Origin: Actinomycetota bacterium
Lineage (GTDB): Bacteria > Actinomycetota > Actinomycetes > Nanopelagicales > Nanopelagicaceae
Direction of reading: 5' to 3'
Assembly: GCA_947452525.1 (NCBI GenBank)
Contig: CANGCW010000041.1
Span: 1-7,787, forward strand
DNA: 7,787 nt
The position numbers and the translations under genes are program-made. Under the pieces are notes generated by a model. It was not told the DNA's origin, did no database searches, and saw only the letters and a program-made list of their open reading frames with translations. Of this stretch, positions 1 through 5,551 are shown piece after piece. The number at the start of each line of letters is the position of its first letter. The first letter of the stretch is position 1.

Positions 1-1
1 G

Positions 2-565
2 ACGAAGTTTGGACTCCGCGTCCGCTTCTCCGGTGAGAACCCTGTCGCCTCAGAGTCACTCGGCGTTAATGTCTATCGCACTCGCTTTATCGCAATTGCA
101 GTATCAGGCATGTTGGCAGCGCTAGGTGGCGCATATATCTCCGTGGTCTCCACTGGACACTACTTAGAGAACCAGACAGCAGGTCGCGGTTATATCGGTC
201 TTGCCACAGTTATTTTCGGCAACTGGCGCCCAATGGGCGTTCTTGCCGGATCTGTTCTCTTTGGTTGGACTGATGCGCTCCGTATCCGCCAATCAGACTC
301 TGTGCACGCAACCCTGCTTGCAATCGTTGCAATTGCAGCGTTGATCTTCTTCATCAAGTTGTGGCAGAAGAAGATCAAGTCTGCACTTATTGCGCTCGCA
401 TCTGGCGGGCTAGTGCTTCTCTACTTCTTTATTCAGAAGGAAGTTCCAGGAGAGCTCGTCACAGTGTTCCCTAACCTCACAACCCTTATTGTGCTTGCAT
501 TCCTTTCACAAAGGCTGCGACCACCTGCCATGGCAGGTGCGCCGTATCGCAAGGGAGAAGAGTAA
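2..565 (+). CDS. Nucleoside ABC transporter permease, C-terminal part (5' truncated)
   Basis: This is an inner-membrane permease subunit of a nucleoside (BmpA/Nup-type) ABC importer, of the BPD_transp_2 family. The reading frame is open from base 2, so the true start lies left of the window; the ATG at 110 is internal. The 187 visible residues begin with a GLRVRFSGENP / SLGVNVYRTRF block, as in the cytoplasmic loop of the second nucleoside permease (NupQ-like). Next come the SGMLAALGGAYIS membrane segment and a TAGRGYIGLATVIFGNWRP stretch, the usual coupling region in this family. After the DALRIRQ block there are two extra hydrophobic segments (about residues 100-118 and 125-143 of the visible part) and a final one ending in LRPPAMAGAPYRKGEE. 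As I remember the family, the extra pair and the PYRKGE tail are typical of actinobacterial members, and Firmicutes versions are shorter. The next gene starts 3 bases after the stop, so it is very likely the last transporter gene of an operon. Substrate class is confident; the exact nucleoside is unknown. Confidence 0.9.
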   Translation, partial: TKFGLRVRFSGENPVASESLGVNVYRTRFIAIAVSGMLAALGGAYISVVSTGHYLENQTAGRGYIGLATVIFGNWRPMGVLAGSVLFGWTDALRIRQSDSVHATLLAIVAIAALIFFIKLWQKKIKSALIALASGGLVLLYFFIQKEVPGELVTVFPNLTTLIVLAFLSQRLRPPAMAGAPYRKGEE

Positions 566-568
566 TTC

Positions 569-1567
569 GTGTCTGGATCTCAAGAGATGTGGCAGAGCGG
601 TGTTCTTAAGAGCGTTATCCCAGTAGTTGAGAGCGCCACTCTCGTCCACGTTAACGAGCAGAAGATCGACGAGGTTGCCGATTGGATGGCTTATGAGGAG
701 TTTGCAAAGCCTGATGGCTCGTCCCTCTTCGATTTCGGTAACGATCCAGATTTCTTAATGGATCTCACCCTCGTCACCAATGTCTTGAATTTTGCCTTCA
801 CCAACTTCGCTACCGGTGTGAAGTTTGAGACGGAGTACATGGGTAAGACCTACTCCGATAGCGAGGCGATGGGCGCATGTTTCCATCGCACCATTAAAGA
901 GGGAATTCCATTCTTCGATGGCCACTATCTTGCAAATATCACGCGCGAGCAGTTGGCGCATATCTTCTCAGGGAACATTGAAATCCCCATGCTCGAAGAG
1001 CGAGTCGCACTTCTTCGTGAAGTGGGGGAGAAGCTCGTTGCGAGTTATGGCGGCAAGTTCCATACCTTCGTCCGAGACTGCGCGCCGCGCCTCTACGCCG
1101 ATGGCAATGGACTGCTAGAGCGCCTCGTTACTGAGTTCCCTCGCTTTGAAGATGTGAGCGATTACAACGGTAAGAAGGTAGAGATTTATAAGCTCGCTCA
1201 ACTTGGTATCTGGGGTATGCATCTTGCGCTCTCACCTCGCGGGGCATGGGCGCTGGAAGATGCACATATGTTGACCGCCTTTGCCGATTACATCGTGCCC
1301 GTCGGTCTACGTGTAACAGGTATCTTCGAGTACACGCCAGAGCTTGAGGCGCAGATCAACTCATTGACTGAGGTGAAGCGAGATAGCATCGCAGAGATTG
1401 AACTTCGCGCCTCTTCCATCTATTCGATTGCGAAGTTGACGGATGCGATTAACGCTCGCCGCCCAGGTCTCACTCCGCTCTTGCAACCACAGGTTGATTT
1501 CCGCTTCTGGAAGGCGTATCACGCCACTCATTGGCCACATCACCTCACAAAAACAATTATGTACTAA
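569..1567 (+). CDS. Qng1/DUF2419-family queuosine-phosphate N-glycosidase-like protein
   Basis: A 332-residue protein of the Q-salvage family (human QNG1/C9orf64, PF10343), close to the usual length. Characterised members hydrolyse queuosine 5'-monophosphate to queuine and ribose-5-phosphate in the cytoplasm. Family landmarks visible here are NVLNFAFTNF (71-80), a YLANITREQLAHIF block with IEIPMLEERVALLREVG (120-153), FPRFEDVSDYNGKKVEIYKLAQ (190-211), LTAFADYIVP (235-244), EIELRASSIYSI (277-288), VDFRFWK (309-315) and a C-terminal HHLTKTIMY. K208 and D240 align with the conserved Lys and the Asp of the FADY motif that I take to be active-site residues. From memory, typical members read FADYR(V/L)PQ and end in TRT(I)xY; here the Arg, Gln and C-terminal Arg are replaced by I242, V245 and K328, so this is a divergent member. 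GTG at 569 is preferred: it lies 3 bases after the permease stop, with GAAGAG six bases upstream. ATG 587 is an alternative. Family membership is confident; the exact substrate is not. Confidence 0.85.
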   Translation: MSGSQEMWQSGVLKSVIPVVESATLVHVNEQKIDEVADWMAYEEFAKPDGSSLFDFGNDPDFLMDLTLVTNVLNFAFTNFATGVKFETEYMGKTYSDSEAMGACFHRTIKEGIPFFDGHYLANITREQLAHIFSGNIEIPMLEERVALLREVGEKLVASYGGKFHTFVRDCAPRLYADGNGLLERLVTEFPRFEDVSDYNGKKVEIYKLAQLGIWGMHLALSPRGAWALEDAHMLTAFADYIVPVGLRVTGIFEYTPELEAQINSLTEVKRDSIAEIELRASSIYSIAKLTDAINARRPGLTPLLQPQVDFRFWKAYHATHWPHHLTKTIMY

Positions 1568-1600
1568 TGCGCAACTCCGCTACAGAACTTCTAGAGATAC

Positions 1601-1604
1601 GAGG
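1601..1604 (+). promoter_or_regulatory. Ribosome binding site that sets the MFS start
   Basis: GAGG sits six bases before TTG 1611. The only nearby ATGs (1567, 1607, 1624) are in other frames that stop quickly. This makes TTG 1611 the best start for the transporter. Confidence 0.55.
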
Positions 1605-1610
1605 CAATGC

Positions 1611-2804
1611 TTGCTTGGGTCGTATGTAAGCGCGCTACGTAAACCACGTGCACTTCAGACATTTGGATTCGGCATGCTCGGACGTATGCCACTTGCGATG
1701 AACCCAGTTGGTATCGTCCTCCTCATCGCAAAGACGAGAGACTCCTATGCAATTGCGGGGCTTGCCTCAGCTAGTTACACATTGGCGGGAGCAATCTTCG
1801 GTCCAAAGTTTGGGCAAGCGGCAGATCGCTTTGGAACCCGCAGAGTCATCCTTCCGATTGCTGCAGTAAATTTCACCTCTATCCTCGCGCTGATTCACTT
1901 CAGTCACAGCTCAACCTTTGCAATTATGTTGGCTGCAGCTTTCGCCGGTGCCTCCCTTCCTAACATCGGAAGTTTTACGCGAACCCGCTGGAGCAGAGCC
2001 CTTACCGATCAGAACGAGCTTGGCCGTGCCCTCTCCATTGAAGCGGTCTTGGATGAGATCGCCTTTGTTACCGGCCCCGCCCTCGCTGGCATTCTCTATG
2101 GCTGGCGTTCACCGGCTTTCTCAATGCAGGTCTCACTCGGCTTTCTTGTTGTGGGCACCCTCGGGATTGCGTTCTCTGCCAACCACCACGACATTGCCCA
2201 GAATCGGGAGAAGCGCGTGGGTGGCCTCATCTCTTACCCAGATATGAAGGCGCTCCTACTTTCTCTTACCTTCTTAGGCATGGTCTTTGGAGGCAACACC
2301 GTCGCCATTCTCGCCTCTGCAAAGCTTGAGGGGCATGAGAGCAGCGGAGGTATCCTCGTCGCTCTCTACTCCATCGGAAGCCTGGTAGCAGGCACTCTTT
2401 ACGGCCTGCATAACTGGAAGAGTGCAGCAGGCTCTCGTTACGCCATTGCCCTCGCCTTTATGACCGTTGCAACCTCAACCCTCCTATTTATCCATAACTA
2501 TGGGGCGCTTGCCTGGCTCGTGGCGCTCTCAGGTCTTGCAATCTCGCCAACGCTCATCGCAGCTAACGCCTTTGCAAAGGAGCTCGTGCCCGCAGATCGC
2601 CTCAATGAGGCCTTCGCTTATCTTGGGGCAGCAATCTCATTAGGCATCACTTTGGGAAGTTTCATCGTGGGATTGGTCGTCAACCACTTCGGAGCATGGA
2701 ATGGCTTTGATGTCGTAACCGCCTCTGCCGCCATCTCGACAGTTATCGCTTTATATGGTGTTCTTGATTACCGAAAGAAACACGCAGGGGAGCAAAGGCA
2801 ATGA
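1611..2804 (+). CDS. Major facilitator superfamily (MFS) transporter
   Basis: A 397-residue integral membrane protein of the MFS, at the usual size for 12 membrane segments. It has no recognisable specificity signature. TM1 is around residues 16-40 (TFGFGMLGRMPLAMNPVGIVLLI). MFS motif A, GQAADRFGTRRV, is at about 68-79 in the TM2-TM3 loop. A charged central loop (NHHDIAQNREKR) near residues 190-200 separates the two six-helix halves. The frame stays open back to 1443, but that part overlaps the upstream gene and is not hydrophobic. TTG 1611 with GAGG six bases upstream gives a normal short N-terminus. The gene ends in an ATGA overlap with the next hydrolase, so the two are translationally coupled and probably work together. 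From context it could move nucleosides, or export the bases left after ribose removal (PbuE and NepI are MFS base/nucleoside exporters). That role is inference; only the superfamily is certain. Confidence 0.85.
   Translation: MLGSYVSALRKPRALQTFGFGMLGRMPLAMNPVGIVLLIAKTRDSYAIAGLASASYTLAGAIFGPKFGQAADRFGTRRVILPIAAVNFTSILALIHFSHSSTFAIMLAAAFAGASLPNIGSFTRTRWSRALTDQNELGRALSIEAVLDEIAFVTGPALAGILYGWRSPAFSMQVSLGFLVVGTLGIAFSANHHDIAQNREKRVGGLISYPDMKALLLSLTFLGMVFGGNTVAILASAKLEGHESSGGILVALYSIGSLVAGTLYGLHNWKSAAGSRYAIALAFMTVATSTLLFIHNYGALAWLVALSGLAISPTLIAANAFAKELVPADRLNEAFAYLGAAISLGITLGSFIVGLVVNHFGAWNGFDVVTASAAISTVIALYGVLDYRKKHAGEQRQ
2786..2792 (+). promoter_or_regulatory. Strong ribosome binding site of the plus-strand nucleoside hydrolase
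   Basis: AGGGGAG lies eight bases before ATG 2801, inside the 3' end of the MFS gene. It supports start at the ATGA overlap. Confidence 0.7.
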
Positions 2805-3727
2805 GAGTCATTCTAGATACCGATCCAGGCATTGATGATGCGCTCGCATTTCTTCTGCTCGCCGCCTCGCCAGAAGTAACCCTTGAAGCAATCACGGTCA
2901 CGCACGGCAATACCTCTGTCGATAAATGCGCTCGCAACGCGTTGGATATTGCCGAACTTGCAGGCCTACTCAACGTACCCATTGCGCGCGGCGCAAGTGA
3001 ACCGCTCGTAAAGTCTCTTACCGTTGCGGAGGAGACTCATGGTGATGGTGGTTTAGGTTATGCAAAGTTACCAACATCATCGAAGAGCGTGGATACTAAG
3101 CACGCTGTTGACCTCATCATTGAACTCGTTCACAAGTACCCACATGAGATCACTCTTTTGATGATTGGCCCGGTAACCAATCTCACACTTGCCATCCGTA
3201 AAGACCCCACCATTATTCCGCTAATAAAGAATGTTGTATCGATGGGTGGCTCTATTCACTTCCCTGGAAATGCAACACCGAGCGCTGAATACAACGTCTT
3301 CTGCGACCCGCATGCCTACGACCTGATGCTTCGAACTGGTTTTGATCTCACCATTGTTCCACTGGATGTGACCTACCAGTGCATATTCCAGCCACGCCAC
3401 ATTAAGGCACTCGATGGCGCGCGGAGTGAGATTGTGAAGTTTATTGAGGATTCAACGCGTTTTTATATGGAGTTCCACGATGAATATCAGAAGATCGATG
3501 GATGTGCGATTAATGATCCGCTCGCAGCAGCGCTCTTGGTTCGCCCAGAGCTCTGTACTTATCGCGATTACTACGTGACAGTTGAGCTTGCGGGTAATCA
3601 CACCACTGCAAAGACGACAGCGGATCACTTTTATGCAACTGGCGAGAAGCCAAATGCGAAGGTAGCCATGGGTGTCGATGTGGATGGCTTCATGGAGTTC
3701 TTTATTCAACGGGTTAAGACGCTCTAA
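2801..3727 (+). CDS. Nucleoside hydrolase (IUNH family), Asn in place of the usual HDP histidine
   Basis: A 308-residue inosine-uridine nucleoside hydrolase family enzyme, which splits N-ribosidic bonds with water to give ribose and free base in the cytoplasm. The N-terminal calcium/catalytic motif DTDPGIDDA is intact (D6, D8, D12, D13). N37 follows in the THGN block, H80 in ETHGDGG, and the SAEYN ribose-binding segment ends at N165. The second metal-binding Asp is D239, in the sequence INDP. In the classical protozoal and E. coli enzymes this site reads HDP, and the His helps activate the leaving base. Here it is N238, whereas the paralogue at 4501-5442 keeps His. This suggests a different base preference or leaving-group mechanism; NDP variants also exist in other bacterial members as far as I recall, so it need not be inactive. 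It overlaps the MFS stop by ATGA and sits 21 bases before uridine phosphorylase. Confidence 0.92.
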   Translation: MRVILDTDPGIDDALAFLLLAASPEVTLEAITVTHGNTSVDKCARNALDIAELAGLLNVPIARGASEPLVKSLTVAEETHGDGGLGYAKLPTSSKSVDTKHAVDLIIELVHKYPHEITLLMIGPVTNLTLAIRKDPTIIPLIKNVVSMGGSIHFPGNATPSAEYNVFCDPHAYDLMLRTGFDLTIVPLDVTYQCIFQPRHIKALDGARSEIVKFIEDSTRFYMEFHDEYQKIDGCAINDPLAAALLVRPELCTYRDYYVTVELAGNHTTAKTTADHFYATGEKPNAKVAMGVDVDGFMEFFIQRVKTL

Positions 3728-3734
3728 CTAAAAC

Positions 3735-3740
3735 AAGGAG
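3735..3740 (+). promoter_or_regulatory. Ribosome binding site of uridine phosphorylase
   Basis: AAGGAG lies eight bases before ATG 3749, an almost ideal Shine-Dalgarno. The nearer ATG at 3741 is followed directly by TAA and cannot be the start. Confidence 0.8.
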
Positions 3741-3748
3741 ATGTAACG

Positions 3749-4504
3749 ATGGAATCAGATAACGGAAAGCAATATCACGTTCAACTTCAAAAGGGCGACG
3801 TTGGTAAGTACGTTCTGCTCCCAGGTGACCCTGGTCGCTGCGAACCTATCTCACGCCTCTTCGATAATCCGCAGTTAGTTGCATCCAACCGTGAGTACGT
3901 CACGTACACGGGTTACCTCGATGGCGTAAAGGTCTCTGTCACTTCAACTGGTATCGGCTGCCCATCTGCTGCGATCGCTCTTGAGGAGCTCGTCCGCGTC
4001 GGTGCAGATACATTTATCCGGGTCGGCACATCGGGCGCAATTCAGAAGGATATTAAGTCTGGAGAGCTCGCAATTATCACGGGTGCTATTCGCGATGAGG
4101 GGACATCACTTCACTACATGCCGATCGAATTCCCAGCGATTGCCGATATCGATCTCGTGCTTGCACTTCAGCGAGCAGCGAAGAAGACGGGTGCAGTAAC
4201 GCGCACCGGTATTACACAATCGAAGGACTCGTTCTATGGCCAGCACGAGCCAGAGCGAATGGGCGTTTCACAGAACCTCTTGAACCGTTGGCGCGCATGG
4301 GAGATCGGTGGAGCGCTCTGCTCTGAGATGGAGGCATCGGCGCTCTTCGTTATCGCTTCAATGCTCCGCGTCCGCGCTGGTGGCGTTATGGCAATGCACG
4401 GCGTTGATCCCATGCCACCGCTAGATACTCTCCTTGATACCGCTGTACAGGCTCTGCGAGAGATCATCGCGGCAGATAAGGCTGCCGGTAAGGACGTAGG
4501 TTAA
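3749..4504 (+). CDS. udp: Uridine phosphorylase
   Basis: A 251-residue enzyme of the nucleoside phosphorylase-I (PNP/UDP) family that converts uridine plus phosphate to uracil plus ribose-1-phosphate. Phosphate-site residues fall at the same numbers as in E. coli Udp: R30 in GDPGR, R48 in NREY, R91 and T94 in RVGTSGAI. The ribose-binding EME triad is E193-M194-E195 within SEMEASALF. The base-site segment SKDSFYGQHEPERMG (158-172) is the form I associate with Firmicutes/Actinobacteria uridine phosphorylases, unlike E. coli's SSDTFYPGQERYD. The PERM and Gln-containing stretch argues for uridine rather than purine substrates, though deoxyuridine or thymidine may also be used. It follows the nucleoside hydrolase by 21 bases in the same run. 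It ends on a TAA shared in part with the convergent hydrolase stop, so there is no separate 3' untranslated spacer. Confidence 0.92.
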   Translation: MESDNGKQYHVQLQKGDVGKYVLLPGDPGRCEPISRLFDNPQLVASNREYVTYTGYLDGVKVSVTSTGIGCPSAAIALEELVRVGADTFIRVGTSGAIQKDIKSGELAIITGAIRDEGTSLHYMPIEFPAIADIDLVLALQRAAKKTGAVTRTGITQSKDSFYGQHEPERMGVSQNLLNRWRAWEIGGALCSEMEASALFVIASMLRVRAGGVMAMHGVDPMPPLDTLLDTAVQALREIIAADKAAGKDVG

Positions 4505-4522
4505 GAGGCAGCTCCGGCTGCT
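4470..4522. terminator. Possible bidirectional terminator made of two hairpins over the convergent stops
   Basis: Two GC-rich inverted repeats flank the shared stop. CGGCAG-ATAAGG-CTGCCG lies at 4470-4487 inside the end of udp. GGCAGC-TCCG-GCTGCT lies at 4507-4522 inside the end of the minus-strand hydrolase, with a UCCG tetraloop and one G-U pair. Neither is followed by a clear U-tract on either strand, so this is weak as an intrinsic terminator. The sequences also encode Ala-rich C-termini, which could explain the repeats by chance. Confidence 0.3.
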
Positions 4523-5442
4523 CTGACGGCATCGAGCATGAGGCTCCAGAACTTAGGGGCATCAAGCTCTAGCGCGACTGTGCAATTCTGCTCGCCGCCA
4601 CCTCTATTGAAAAGATCAACAACTGTTGCACCACGGGTGAATTCGCCCTTGAGTTCGCACTCAACGTTGACGAACTTCGACTTCACAACGGATGCATCGA
4701 TGAGCACTGCAACGGCAACTGGATCGTGCAGTGGTGGATCTGGCATCTCGAAGACCTCGTCGTAAGTCTTTGCAAAGAACTTCATAAGTCCGATGATCTT
4801 CTTCGATAGTTCAGTTCCCATCGCCTCCAGTTCGCCAAAGACCTCTTTGGTGACGAGCGCTTGGTGGGTTACATCTAGTCCGCACATCGTGAGTGGCAGG
4901 CCCGACTTCAGCACGACATCGCATGCCTCTGGATCCATCCAGATATTGAACTCTGCATACGGAGTGCGGTTTCCGCGGGTAGCGCTGCCGCCCATAAAGA
5001 CAATCTTCTCAACGTTGCTCACTAACTCTGGATATAGCTTTAAGAAGAGGGCGATATTTGTCAGTGGCCCTGTTGCTACGAGCGTTACCTTCTCGGAGGA
5101 TTCACGGACTAACTTGCCTATCAGCTCGACGCCGCTCATCTTCTCGAGTTCAAAGGTGGGAGATGGGAGATCTGCGCCATCGAGCGCCGTCTCGCCATGA
5201 ATATCAGTAGCGGCTTCAGCTGCACCTAGAAGTGATACGCCAGAGCCTTGCGCGATAGGCACATTGATCTTTGCAAGGGCACAGACGCGTAGTGCATTCT
5301 GCGTGACCTTCTCGATTGCTCCATTGCCAGAGACCGTTGAAATTCCAAGCAACTTAATCTTTGGGTTATATGCAGCGAGGATGATTGCCATTGCATCATC
5401 GTGGCCAGGATCGCAATCAAGAATGATAGGTGTAGCGCTCAT
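4501..5442 (-). CDS. Nucleoside hydrolase, RihA/RihB-like, with a complete active site
   Basis: A 313-residue member of the inosine-uridine nucleoside hydrolase family, which cleaves ribonucleosides to ribose and base in the cytoplasm. The metal/catalytic motif DCDPGHDDA places Asp at 9, 11, 15 and 16. N40 is in the SGN block, H82 in DIHGE, N166 in AEFN, and H239-D240 in HDPVAVA. H82, H239 and the aspartates lie at essentially the same positions as in the E. coli pyrimidine-specific enzyme YeiK/RihB, so pyrimidine nucleosides are a reasonable guess. It is convergent with udp, sharing TTAA at 4501-4504, and divergent from deoC. ATG 5442 is the only workable start: an in-frame TAA lies 10 bases upstream, and the nearest purine run (AAGG) is only two bases from the ATG. 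The mRNA may therefore be leaderless. It is clearly a paralogue of the 2801-3727 gene, but not a recent duplicate. Confidence 0.93.
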   Translation of the reverse strand: MSATPIILDCDPGHDDAMAIILAAYNPKIKLLGISTVSGNGAIEKVTQNALRVCALAKINVPIAQGSGVSLLGAAEAATDIHGETALDGADLPSPTFELEKMSGVELIGKLVRESSEKVTLVATGPLTNIALFLKLYPELVSNVEKIVFMGGSATRGNRTPYAEFNIWMDPEACDVVLKSGLPLTMCGLDVTHQALVTKEVFGELEAMGTELSKKIIGLMKFFAKTYDEVFEMPDPPLHDPVAVAVLIDASVVKSKFVNVECELKGEFTRGATVVDLFNRGGGEQNCTVALELDAPKFWSLMLDAVRAAGAAS

Positions 5443-5448
5443 TGCCTT

Positions 5449-5454
5449 AGGTTA
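5449..5454 (-). promoter_or_regulatory. Candidate -10 element of a leaderless promoter for the minus-strand hydrolase
   Basis: Read on the minus strand, TAACCT fits the TANNNT -10 pattern and ends exactly six bases before ATG 5442, so transcription could begin on the A of the start codon. The gene lacks a usable Shine-Dalgarno, which fits. The -35 region is poor (TATTCA, about 17-18 bases upstream). Confidence 0.35.
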
Positions 5455-5490
5455 GCCAGAAATAGTGCGCGTGAATAGATTTCGACTCTT

Positions 5491-5503
5491 TTTACCTAGT
5501 AAA
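5491..5503. promoter_or_regulatory. Inverted repeat, possible operator between divergent genes
   Basis: TTTAC-CTA-GTAAA is a perfect 5-bp inverted repeat with a 3-base centre, in the 109-base intergenic region between the minus-strand hydrolase and deoC. It lies where a -35 of either promoter would be, so a regulator bound here could control both genes. No regulator gene is in the window, and a 5-bp arm is short enough to arise by chance. Confidence 0.3.
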
Positions 5504-5520
5504 TGGGTGGTCTGATTGGA

Positions 5521-5526
5521 TAGAAT
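5521..5526 (+). promoter_or_regulatory. Candidate -10 element of the deoC promoter
   Basis: TAGAAT matches the -10 consensus at 5 of 6 positions. It would place the transcript start near 5533, just ahead of the deoC ribosome binding site. No convincing -35 hexamer is found at 16-18 bases, where AGTAAA overlaps the inverted repeat at 5491-5503, so an activator or the repeat itself may matter. Confidence 0.35.
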
Positions 5527-5539
5527 CGCCAAAGTTGAT

Positions 5540-5545
5540 GGAGGG
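5540..5545 (+). promoter_or_regulatory. Strong ribosome binding site that sets the deoC start
   Basis: GGAGGG lies six bases before ATG 5552. It favours this ATG over the in-frame TTG at 5516, which has no Shine-Dalgarno and lies upstream of the candidate -10 element. Confidence 0.75.
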
Positions 5546-5551
5546 TGGCGC

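Noticed and set aside
1443..1610. Upstream extension of the MFS frame to ATG 1443
   Set aside because: It overlaps the well-conserved C-terminus of the Qng1-like gene in another frame and encodes a basic, non-family N-terminus. TTG 1611 with GAGG gives a normal MFS length.
1567..1630. A frameshift joining ATG 1567 to the MFS frame
   Set aside because: No slippery run is visible, and the MFS frame has its own start with a ribosome binding site, so neither an error nor programmed shifting is needed.
4793..5200. Plus-strand open frame of 135 codons opposite the minus-strand nucleoside hydrolase
   Set aside because: It is a shadow of the opposite-strand gene, whose family motifs run through the whole region; the translated product resembles nothing.
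2801..5442. The two nucleoside hydrolases as a recent inverted duplication around udp
   Set aside because: The proteins share only family motifs; residues between them differ widely, including NDP versus HDP, so the paralogy is old or they were acquired separately.
5516..5551. TTG 5516 as deoC start
   Set aside because: It has no Shine-Dalgarno and overlaps the candidate -10 region. ATG 5552 has GGAGGG at ideal spacing.
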